A DNA stretch of 64,000 bases, from the NCBI GenBank assembly GCA_024280885.1, contig JAJRPF010000048.1, positions 558,001-622,000 on the forward strand. Direction: 5' to 3'. Below the pieces are notes generated by a model, which was not told where the DNA came from, did no database searches, and worked only from the letters and a program-made list of their open reading frames with translations. The DNA comes from Planctomycetota bacterium. GTDB taxonomy: Bacteria; Planctomycetota; JAJSAM01; JAJVHW01. Shown here piece after piece: positions 32,419-40,216 of this stretch. A program made the translations under genes and the position numbers. Position 1 is the first letter of the stretch. Each line of letters begins with the position of its first letter.

Positions 32419-34934
32419 GCCGCCTCTCCTGCCGCGCCTCGTCCGGGTTCGTCTGCTGCGCGTAGTCGGCGCACGAGTACGTCTCCGAGATAGGCGAGCA
32501 GCGCGAGCAGCAGCAGTAGCGGGCGCAATTCGAGTACATCGCGCGGTGCCACGCCGCCCCCGGCGCGCGGTCGAAATGAGGCAATGTCCCCCGCGGTGAC
32601 GATCTCACCGCCCGTGGCTCTCGCGATCAGTGCGAGGCCCTCCGCTCGTCCGGGCGGCACGTGGGCTTCTCCACTAACGTCGGCGAGAGCGGAAGAAACC
32701 AGGCGGAACGGCGGACTCCCCGCGTCTCCCGGGCGTTGGGTTACGCTCGCTTCGACACGGACCTCCCGTTCGGGTTCGGCGGCGAAGCGTGCGCGGAAGA
32801 GGCCATCCGCAATCTCGCGGAAGTCGAGCGATTGTGTCATCGCCCCGTCGTGTGCCAATCGCGTCGCGAACGGCTTCGCGAGCCCCGGCGCGCTGCGTTC
32901 CGCCACGACGGTGATCAAATCGTCGTCACGCACGATCGAGAATGCGAACTCGGCGTCCGCGTCGCGCGCCGTCCGCTCCAGTATCCGAGCCAGGAAACGA
33001 CCGTAGTCCGGCCAATTCGTCCATCCCGAAGTTCCCGGTCCGGTCGGCTCCGTTGTCATGACCGTGACGCGTCCCAGTCCGCGCCGCCACGATGCCACAA
33101 CGGGGTGTCCTGCAGATTGCGTTTCGAGCAATGTGATGGCCGCGGGCTTCGCGCGTGTCTCCACGTAGCCGGAGAGCGGGGGCACTGCGGACGCATCGAC
33201 GTTGCCCCACCAACCGGCGCCCCCGCGTGCTCGTACGGGGTGTGTGCCGGGCCGATACGCCGGGAGTCGCGCCGTCGTCGGCTGCTTCAGGAGCAACTCG
33301 GGCAGATTGAAGCGGTTGGGAACTGCGTAGAAACGTCCCTTGCCCCAGTTGGCGATGCTGACGAGGAACTCGCTGTGCGCGGAGCCGCCGATCAGCACGG
33401 TCGAGACGTTCATGCCCTCCTCCGCCATCTTACGCAGCAGGGGTTCGAATGCGCCGCGCTCCACACCGCCGTCGGTCAGGATCAGGACGTGCTTGTAGCG
33501 GGTCTGCACGTTCTGCATCCCGTAGTACGCCTCTTCGATCGCCGGCAGGATCACCGTGCCGCCGCCAGCGTTCAAGCGATTGAGCGCGCGCTGCAACTCG
33601 ATGGCGTTCGACGCCGGTTGCAGCGGCGCGGCCCAGCGCTTTGCGCCGTAGAACTCGACGATGCCGACCTTGTCGTGGGGGAGCAGGCGCCGCATCGCGA
33701 GGCGCGCGACTTCCTTCGCCAGTTGCACGCGGCCGCCGCTCATTGACCCCGATGTGTCGATGATGATTGCCAGCGTCGTGGACGGATCGCGCTTCTCCTC
33801 TTTCTGCGCGCTCTCGATGGGCAGCACCGCGGCGAGCGGCGTATCGTGCCAGCCGCCGGGCCCGAACGCTCCGCCGCCACCGCACATCACCAGCCCGAGT
33901 CCGCGCTCCGTCACCGCGCGTACTACGTCGCGCTGCCATCTGTCCGAGACCGTGTCGGCGGGGCGATCGTCCACGACGACGAGATCGTAGCCGTCGAGGG
34001 CAGGTAGGTCGGTTTGCTCCCCGTCGGGAGCGAACGTCACGTCGAAGCCCGCGCCGATAAGTGCGGCGAGGCGCTCACCGCTCCCGCTCACACGCCCGCC
34101 GACGTGGAGGACCCGCAGCGCGTCCTGCACGGCGATCGTCTTGGTCATCGGCGCTCCCGCCTTCGCCGTGACGGATAGGTAACCGGGCGACACCGGCTCG
34201 AACTCGAACCTCGCCCCGCCCCAATCGGACGCGCGTTGCGGTGGAGCCAGCGGACCCGTCGGGCCGTCGAGCGTGACGTCGGCTGTGCCCACTTCCGTTG
34301 CACTTGGCGCGCCGGTCTGGCTTACGAAGTCCACGTGAATTCGCGCGGTGTGCCCGACGCGCGCTGTGCCGTCCAGCACGAGCCCCGTCACCGCGTTGCG
34401 ACCGGGCTTCGGCGACATCGGCACGACGTGCACCGGGATCTCGCGCGCCGAGAGTCGTGCCACAACCGGCCCGTGGCGGGCGTCGGTTGCGAGCCCGTCG
34501 CTGATCAACGTGATCGAACCTCGCGCGCCGTCGGGGATCGTGCGTTCGGCGGCGGAGAGAGCCGCGGCCAGGGATGACGTGCTCGGACCTGTGATCCGCA
34601 GCGTCTTGTCAGCGGTACCGCGGAATTCGGCGTCGAGTTCTTCCGGGCCGAGAAGCACGGCGGTCGTGCGGTCGCCATCGGGCAGTGCGGCGAGGAGCGC
34701 GGTTCCCCGGCGGGCCGCGCCCCCCGAGTCCACGCTCGCCGTCGCATCGACGATCACGGCGTGATGAACCCGGCGCTCGTTCGTGTCGATGACCGGTCGC
34801 GCGAGTGCGATCGCGAGGAGTACGAAAATGAGGCTGCGCATGCGTGCGTGACGCGCGCCGCTCTCCGCGCGCAGCACCCACGGCAACGCGGCCAGCACGA
34901 GCAGGAAGAGCCAGATGGGCGCGAGAAAACTCAT
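32415..34934 (-). CDS. Membrane-anchored vWA protein with a glutamine-amidotransferase-like domain
   Basis: An 839-residue protein. The start at MSFLAPIWLFLL (34934) forms an ATGA overlap with the previous gene; the long in-frame extension upstream is arginine-rich antisense-like sequence. Two N-terminal helices (PIWLFLLVLAALPWVL, RSLIFVLLAIALARPVI) are BatA-like. A first degenerate vWA (VIVDATASVDSGG) is followed by a class I GATase-like domain (RVLHVGGRVSGSGERLAALI) and a full vWA with intact MIDAS (IIIDTSGSMSGGRVQLAKEV and ILTDGG). One last membrane helix is near the C-terminus (LLLLLALLAYLGDVL). Probably a surface-facing metal-ion-dependent protein-protein interaction module, working with MoxR. 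Confidence 0.87.
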   Translation of the reverse strand: MSFLAPIWLFLLVLAALPWVLRAESGARHARMRSLIFVLLAIALARPVIDTNERRVHHAVIVDATASVDSGGAARRGTALLAALPDGDRTTAVLLGPEELDAEFRGTADKTLRITGPSTSSLAAALSAAERTIPDGARGSITLISDGLATDARHGPVVARLSAREIPVHVVPMSPKPGRNAVTGLVLDGTARVGHTARIHVDFVSQTGAPSATEVGTADVTLDGPTGPLAPPQRASDWGGARFEFEPVSPGYLSVTAKAGAPMTKTIAVQDALRVLHVGGRVSGSGERLAALIGAGFDVTFAPDGEQTDLPALDGYDLVVVDDRPADTVSDRWQRDVVRAVTERGLGLVMCGGGGAFGPGGWHDTPLAAVLPIESAQKEEKRDPSTTLAIIIDTSGSMSGGRVQLAKEVARLAMRRLLPHDKVGIVEFYGAKRWAAPLQPASNAIELQRALNRLNAGGGTVILPAIEEAYYGMQNVQTRYKHVLILTDGGVERGAFEPLLRKMAEEGMNVSTVLIGGSAHSEFLVSIANWGKGRFYAVPNRFNLPELLLKQPTTARLPAYRPGTHPVRARGGAGWWGNVDASAVPPLSGYVETRAKPAAITLLETQSAGHPVVASWRRGLGRVTVMTTEPTGPGTSGWTNWPDYGRFLARILERTARDADAEFAFSIVRDDDLITVVAERSAPGLAKPFATRLAHDGAMTQSLDFREIADGLFRARFAAEPEREVRVEASVTQRPGDAGSPPFRLVSSALADVSGEAHVPPGRAEGLALIARATGGEIVTAGDIASFRPRAGGGVAPRDVLELRPLLLLLALLAYLGDVLVRRLRAADEPGRGAAGEAA

Positions 34935-36640
34935 GGCATGCGCCCCGCTCGATAGAGGAGCCACTCCCCGCAGAGGAGCGCCGTTCCCGCGAGACCGGCG
35001 AGCAACGCGAGGTCGAAGGGGACGCCTCCGGGAGACGGTGCGTCGGGCACCTGCTCGTCCGCTGCAGTTGCTGGGGGCGCGACGTAGAGCGAGGCGACGT
35101 GAAGGCGCTTTCCGGTCGCGGTCGTGTGCACGCCGGCTTCGAACGCCCGCAGGGCGCCATCGGCAGCGTTCAGCGTATGTCCCTCCGTGTCCGTGAGTGG
35201 ACCCCAGTGCGGCGGTAGCGTCTCGCCTGCGGCGACAAGCGGAACGATGTCCTCGATTGCTGCGGCGCGTCGGACAGCGCGTGCCACGAAGAGCGGGAAC
35301 GCGCGCTGCCGCGTGAAGTCGAACGCATCTGTGAAGAGCGACTCCCACACCTCGATGTACCGCCCACCGTCGTTCCTGAATGCGAGCTCGATCGCGCGTC
35401 CTGCATCGGTCGCGAGCGACGTCGCGTCGATCTGATCGAGCGCGAGGTCGCGCAGAGCGTCCCGCAGCGCGCGCGGGTCGGTCGTGCTCGTGCGCACGGC
35501 TTCGATCTCCGTGGCGGTGCCGTGCACGACGAAGGCCGCGCCGCCGCCGCTCTGGTCGCTGAGGAGAAGCCCGGCGCGGGCGGTCGCGATCGTGTCGGCG
35601 TCGCGTGTGATGACGACGAGGGCGTCAGACTCCACGATCTTGACCGCGGGGTCGAGCACGAGCGCGCGGCGGAGCGCGGCTGGCGCATCTCGCGGAAGCG
35701 ACACGGTGAGAAGGCTGCGCCGCGGCAAGATGACGGACGCGCGGTCGTCGCCGGTCACGGCGCCGCCGTCGTCGAGCACGACTGAGAACGTCGCGCCGTT
35801 GGCGGGCACGTCGCGGAAGATCGTCAAGCCGTCGGTTGATGCGCCATTCGCCTCGACGGCTATTCCGTCGAGTGGGATCCCGTCGAGTGTGGCCGATATC
35901 CGCGCGCCCGTCGCCCCGACGAGGATGTCGACATGCGTCCACGACCCCGACGCAGCAGCGGTGACTCCCAGTGTTGTGATCCGCGTGTTCGTTCCCTCGG
36001 CACTTGGCGCTTCGTCGCGCACGACGTCGACAGCGTCGGGCAGCAGACCGATTCGCGACATCGGGAGTGGCGCGTCACCGAACACCCGAATGGCGAGCGG
36101 ACTGCCTTCGTTCGCCGTCGCTGCCAGGTCCCGGATCGTGCGTGTGATCGTCTCGGGGCAGGCGTCCGGTGCGCTACCGCGCAGGCGTTCTTCCAGGAGC
36201 AGCGCGTTCTCGCCGGGGAGCAATAGTGTGCGCGGACGGGCTCCGCAGAGAACGACCGTCGTGCGATTGCGTGGCAGTGCCGCAACGGTCGCGAGAAGGC
36301 TCTCTTGCGCGGCGTCGAAACGTCCCGGCCACGCCATTGCTGCGGACGCATCGAGTAGTAGCGCGTGGTCGCGCCCGTCACCGCCATCGCGGCGCGGTCC
36401 CGCGACGCCGATCCACAACAGCGCGCCGATGAGCAGGACGAAGAGGTACGCGAGCGGATGTCGGAAGCGATCGACGAATACGCGCGCCTGCGCTTCCTCG
36501 GTTGCCTCGCGCCAGAATTGCGTCGTGATCACAGTGATTTCGCGATGGCGCACGCGCAGGCGCTGCAGCAGGAAGAGCACGCTAGCGAGAACCGCGAGCC
36601 CGGCCAGAACCGAGGCGCCGGACAGGTGCGCGAAGCTCAT
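34931..36640 (-). CDS. BatA-type membrane protein with degenerate vWA
   Basis: A 569-residue protein whose N-terminus is the BatA_N type double-helix unit (LAGLAVLASVLFLLQRLRVRHRE and LAYLFVLLIGALLWIGVAGP). A vWA-like domain follows, but its metal site reads LLLDASAAMAWPG, so the second MIDAS serine of D-x-S-x-S is missing and metal binding is doubtful. The rest is beta-rich and of unknown role. A C-terminal membrane helix (LALLAGLAGTALLCGEWLLY) anchors it. It overlaps the DUF58 gene upstream and the larger vWA gene downstream by four bases each. Confidence 0.85.
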   Translation of the reverse strand: MSFAHLSGASVLAGLAVLASVLFLLQRLRVRHREITVITTQFWREATEEAQARVFVDRFRHPLAYLFVLLIGALLWIGVAGPRRDGGDGRDHALLLDASAAMAWPGRFDAAQESLLATVAALPRNRTTVVLCGARPRTLLLPGENALLLEERLRGSAPDACPETITRTIRDLAATANEGSPLAIRVFGDAPLPMSRIGLLPDAVDVVRDEAPSAEGTNTRITTLGVTAAASGSWTHVDILVGATGARISATLDGIPLDGIAVEANGASTDGLTIFRDVPANGATFSVVLDDGGAVTGDDRASVILPRRSLLTVSLPRDAPAALRRALVLDPAVKIVESDALVVITRDADTIATARAGLLLSDQSGGGAAFVVHGTATEIEAVRTSTTDPRALRDALRDLALDQIDATSLATDAGRAIELAFRNDGGRYIEVWESLFTDAFDFTRQRAFPLFVARAVRRAAAIEDIVPLVAAGETLPPHWGPLTDTEGHTLNAADGALRAFEAGVHTTATGKRLHVASLYVAPPATAADEQVPDAPSPGGVPFDLALLAGLAGTALLCGEWLLYRAGRMP

Positions 36641-37548
36641 GCGTTGAACGTCCCGGCGGAGAAGAGCCCGGCCAGCTGCGGCACGATGTCGGCGTCGCAG
36701 TCGAGGCGCACGAGTCCGGCTCCCGACGTGCGCGCGAACTCCGCGAGTCCCTCGTCGAAACGATCGTAGGCGCGTCGATACCGCGTGAGAACATCGCTCG
36801 TGATCGAGACGTCCTCGCCGGTTCCGCTCTCGCAGTCGCGCAGCCGCACGTTGCCCGTGAGGTCCGGGGCGCGATCGGTGGCGCGCACGAGTTGCACGAG
36901 CACGAGTCGGTGACGTACGCCGCGCAACGCCTCCGTGACGGCGTCGATCCCTGCGGGGTCGAAGAAGTCGGAGACGATCGCCACCACGCCGGAGCGCAGG
37001 CGCAGAGACCGCAGCCGCGCGAGCGACGCCACCAGGTCCGTGCCTCCGCCGGGTTCAAGTTCCGCAAGGCGCCGAGCGAAACGCGGCAACGTACCCTTGC
37101 CTGCACGCGGCCGCTGCACCATGCGCAGGTCCTCGGCGAAGGGCAACAGGCCCACGCTGTCGTGCTGATTCAGGCTGATCGCTGCGAGCGCGAGCGATGC
37201 CCGCAGCCCGGCCCGCGCTCGCGGCGGCGTCTCCATGAATGCGCTCTCGCTGACGTCGGGAACGATGTAGAGCGGGAGGTCCTCCAACTGTTCGAAGAGC
37301 CGCAAGAAGACCTTGCCGAGTCGTCGGTAGATATTCCAGTCGATCGCCCGGAAGTCATCACCGGGCGCATACGGTCGGAAGTCGCGAAACTCGATGCCAT
37401 CCCCGAGATCGCGCGAGCGCTGCTCCGCGAAACGCCCGCGCCGATCCACCCTCCGCGCCACGAATCGCAAATGCCGCACGGACTCAAGAAAGTCCGCGTC
37501 AAAGAGCGCGTCGTACGGAATGGCTCGCGAGCTCCGCGTCCCTGTCAA
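36637..37548 (-). CDS. DUF58 protein of the MoxR operon
   Basis: A 303-residue DUF58 protein, typical partner of MoxR ATPases. The family signature is at EFRDFRPYAPGDDFRAIDWN. The start is TTG (37548), chosen because AGGAGG lies eight bases upstream at 37557-37562 and no ATG fits. The following part is vWA-like (YIVPDVSESAFMETP), with the metal-site residues degenerate. One base upstream of the Shine-Dalgarno begins a 35-bp perfect inverted repeat, so translation of this gene may be affected by that hairpin. The stop overlaps the BatA-like start as ATGA. Confidence 0.88.
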   Translation of the reverse strand: MTGTRSSRAIPYDALFDADFLESVRHLRFVARRVDRRGRFAEQRSRDLGDGIEFRDFRPYAPGDDFRAIDWNIYRRLGKVFLRLFEQLEDLPLYIVPDVSESAFMETPPRARAGLRASLALAAISLNQHDSVGLLPFAEDLRMVQRPRAGKGTLPRFARRLAELEPGGGTDLVASLARLRSLRLRSGVVAIVSDFFDPAGIDAVTEALRGVRHRLVLVQLVRATDRAPDLTGNVRLRDCESGTGEDVSITSDVLTRYRRAYDRFDEGLAEFARTSGAGLVRLDCDADIVPQLAGLFSAGTFNA

Positions 37549-37563
37549 TCGATCAGCCTCCTC

Positions 37564-37665
37564 TGGGAATACTGTGCCGGGCTCGTTTTTCTCACCTGCC
37601 GACGAGCAACGCCCTGTTGGTCATCACTGCCAGGTGAGAAAAACGAGCCCGGCACAGTATTCCCA
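37564..37665. repeat. 35-bp perfect inverted repeat with 32-base loop between moxR and the DUF58 gene
   Basis: Arms at 37564-37598 and 37631-37665 are perfect reverse complements (35 of 35). The outer part reads TGGGAATACTGTGCCGGGCT. The 32-base spacer shows no coding sense. The right arm ends 21 bases from the moxR stop and the left arm ends one base from the Shine-Dalgarno of the DUF58 gene. In RNA it would be a very stable hairpin within the operon. There is no T-run after it. A terminator, an RNase III processing site or a REP/MITE-like insertion are all possible. Confidence 0.9.
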
Positions 37666-37686
37666 CCCGTTCCGTTCGTCTCTGAC

Positions 37687-38694
37687 TCAGCCCGCATGCG
37701 GAGCCGTCACCGTCTCCAGCACTGCGTTCACCACGTCGTCTGCCGACACGCCATCGCTCTGCGCGCGGAAGTTCAGCAGCACGCGATGCCGCAGCACGGC
37801 GTGCGCCGCCGCGCGGACATCGTCGGTCGAGACGGCGTGACGTTTGCCGAGCAGCGCCTTCACCTTCCCCGTGAGCAACAGACCCTGCGCGCCACGAGGA
37901 CTGCTCCCCAGCGCGACGTAGTCGTTGACGAGTGCGGGCGCGTACTTGCTGCCCGGCTGGGTGCCCATGACCAGTCGCACCGCATATGCCTGCGTCTCAT
38001 CCGGCACCGGGACTGCGCGGACCACGTGACGCAGCGAGAGGATCTCGGCGCCGTCGCTGACCGAGTCGATCGTGACATCGTCGTCGCCGGTCGTGCGATC
38101 GAGGATCGCGTGGTACTCGTCTTCCGTCGGGTAGCCGACCACCAGCTTCATCAAGAAGCGATCGAGTTGCGCCTCGGGCAGCGGGTACGTACCCTCCTGC
38201 TCGACCGGGTTCTGCGTCGCCATCACGCAATACGGCTCGTCGAGAACGATCGTGCGACGGCCCACCGAGATCTGTCGCTCCTGCATCGCCTCGAGCATGG
38301 CCGATTGCGTCTTCGGCGTCGCGCGGTTGATCTCGTCGGCGAGCACCAGGTTCGCGACCAGTGGCCCCTCCTGGAACTCCAACTTGTGACCGCCGCCCTC
38401 CGTCTCGACCAGCACTGACGTGCCCTGCACGTCGGCGGGCATCATGTCCGGTGTGAACTGGATACGGCTGAATTGCAGATTCACAGCACGCGAGAGACAG
38501 CGCACGAGCATCGTCTTGCCGAGCCCCGGAACGCCCTCGAGGAGCACGTGTCCGCCCGCGAAGAGAGCCGTCAGAACGCCCTCGATCACGTCGTCCTGGC
38601 CGACCATCATGCGGCCCACCTGTTCGCGGATGCGCTCGTACGTCTCGCGAAAGCGGGCGGCCTCGTCGCGGGCCGTTGTGGCGTCGTCGGTCAT
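37687..38694 (-). CDS. MoxR-family AAA+ ATPase
   Basis: A 335-residue AAA+ protein starting at MTDDATTARD with AGAGGAAAG upstream. Walker A is LLEGVPGLGKTMLVRCLSRA. Walker B with the MoxR signature is LVLADEINRATPKTQSAML. Sensor 1 is in MATQNPVEQEGTYPLPEAQL, and the MoxR-specific FDMR-like arginine finger region is LDRFLMKLVVGYP. MoxR ATPases act as chaperones for vWA-containing complexes, and DUF58 and two vWA genes follow in the same operon. It is ten bases downstream of the membrane protein gene. Confidence 0.92.
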   Translation of the reverse strand: MTDDATTARDEAARFRETYERIREQVGRMMVGQDDVIEGVLTALFAGGHVLLEGVPGLGKTMLVRCLSRAVNLQFSRIQFTPDMMPADVQGTSVLVETEGGGHKLEFQEGPLVANLVLADEINRATPKTQSAMLEAMQERQISVGRRTIVLDEPYCVMATQNPVEQEGTYPLPEAQLDRFLMKLVVGYPTEDEYHAILDRTTGDDDVTIDSVSDGAEILSLRHVVRAVPVPDETQAYAVRLVMGTQPGSKYAPALVNDYVALGSSPRGAQGLLLTGKVKALLGKRHAVSTDDVRAAAHAVLRHRVLLNFRAQSDGVSADDVVNAVLETVTAPHAG

Positions 38695-38704
38695 GGTCTT
38701 TCCT

Positions 38705-40216
38705 CTAGTTCTCGGCTCTCGGTGATGCGCCGCTCGGGCCGCCGTCTTCGCTGAGGAAGAACGCACGCACGAGCGCTCGCATCCACGGCGTCATATGCGG
38801 ACGCGCGATGTGGCCCGTGGGGCCGTTGCGCGGCCCGCGTTCGCTCGCAGCGACCTGCGCTGCGTCGTCGTTCTTCGGCTCGACGCGTTCCTGCGTGATC
38901 TTCGTGCGGCCGGGGTTTGGCTGGCCCTTGATGTGATCCGGGATCGGGACGCCGAGGACGAGTGACGCGGTGCCGCGCGACTTCTTCGTCTGACCGGGAC
39001 CGCCACGGCCGTTGGACTCTTCGTCCGACTGATTGCCGAAGCCAACGGAGAGGTCGCGGTTCACGGGTGGGCGTCGGTCGCGCAAATTCGGTTGCATGCC
39101 ACCGCGCGCCTCGGACTCGGAGTCCTCGTCGTCCACGTCGCTGTCGTCTTCAACCGGATCATCGTCGGTCTCGCTGACCTGGTCTTTGCTCGACCACTCC
39201 GACGTCGAGGGATTGCGATTCGAGCCACTCGCCGCGCCGCTGCCGGCTGTCGAGCCCGACTTCTCTTCGTCGCCCTTCTTCTTGTTCTCGGCGGGGGTGG
39301 CGTCGGGGGCCCCGGGGCGCTTGCGCTTGCGTGGTTTCTTCTTCGACTCGGCAGGCACGGAGACCTGGCCCTGCGCAGACGGGACGCCCTTGCTTTGGCC
39401 CGCCCCGTGCGATGACGACGCCTCGGCCGAGCGGCCCTCGCCGGTCGCGCCGCGCGTGTCGCGTGAGCTGTCGGGGATCTCGCCGGACTCGCCTTCTTCC
39501 GCCGCCTCGCGCCCACCCGGGGGTTGCGTCGTGGCGGGCGGCGCCAGTGTTTCCAGCTCGGTCCCGCGCGGATCGCGAGAGTGAACGCTCGTCGGAGGCG
39601 ATGCCCGTGTCCCCGCGACGCGCGCGATCTCCGCTCCCGGTGTTGCGGACGTTCGCTCGCTCGACACGTACGGCCGGAGGAGCAGCGCACAGAGGATCAG
39701 CAACAGGCCCGCAGCAAGTCCATTGCGCGCGGATTGCGATGTGGCCGCGTGCCAGAGTGATGCGCCGGACGTGGCTCGTCGGAGCTCGATGCCGCGCGCG
39801 CGATCGAGGGCGGGCCGCGCATCGTCGATCGCCGCCTGCATGAAGCCGTTGCGCTGTCCGGCTGCGAGAAACTCATGCGCCGTCAGCAAGCGGTCGTGCG
39901 TCGCGAGTTCGGTGTCCCACCGCGAGAGCGCGTCGCGCTCATCGACGACGCGGGCAGCCGAGACCTCATTGACGAGCACGAGGATCGCAGCGACGAGAGC
40001 CAATCCGAGGGCGATGCCGCCCGCGTCGGCCCACGCCCCCGCTCCGCCGCCCAGTACGATCAACGCAACGCCGATCGCTGCGATCCATGACCGGCGGCCC
40101 GCCGTCTCGACGAGACGCGAAAGCACGACGGCGCGCCGCTCGTGACGCAGCACCTCCGCCGCGCGCTCCGCCGCGTCGCACAGGGCACTCCGGAGTTCGT
40201 CGACGCGACGGCTCAC
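38705..40216 (-). CDS. Membrane protein with long disordered tail, MoxR operon
   Basis: A 503-residue protein not recognised as a named family. It has a helical N-terminus, two membrane helices close together (WIAAIGVALIVLGGGAGAWA and IALGLALVAAILVLVNEVSA) and a third near residue 175 (GLAAGLLLILCALLLRPYV). About 200 residues rich in Ser, Glu, Asp, Lys and Pro follow. The last ~90 residues contain an ordered-looking block (LVLGVPIPDHIKGQPNPGRT, KITQERVEP). Conserved placement next to moxR suggests it is a structural partner of the MoxR/vWA machinery. It overlaps the upstream gene by ATGA. Confidence 0.8.
   Translation of the reverse strand: MSRRVDELRSALCDAAERAAEVLRHERRAVVLSRLVETAGRRSWIAAIGVALIVLGGGAGAWADAGGIALGLALVAAILVLVNEVSAARVVDERDALSRWDTELATHDRLLTAHEFLAAGQRNGFMQAAIDDARPALDRARGIELRRATSGASLWHAATSQSARNGLAAGLLLILCALLLRPYVSSERTSATPGAEIARVAGTRASPPTSVHSRDPRGTELETLAPPATTQPPGGREAAEEGESGEIPDSSRDTRGATGEGRSAEASSSHGAGQSKGVPSAQGQVSVPAESKKKPRKRKRPGAPDATPAENKKKGDEEKSGSTAGSGAASGSNRNPSTSEWSSKDQVSETDDDPVEDDSDVDDEDSESEARGGMQPNLRDRRPPVNRDLSVGFGNQSDEESNGRGGPGQTKKSRGTASLVLGVPIPDHIKGQPNPGRTKITQERVEPKNDDAAQVAASERGPRNGPTGHIARPHMTPWMRALVRAFFLSEDGGPSGASPRAEN

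Noticed and set aside
34935..35348. 138-residue N-terminal extension of the vWA protein
   Set aside because: It overlaps the BatA-like gene in another frame and is Arg-rich; the ATGA overlap at 34931-34934 fits the shorter start.
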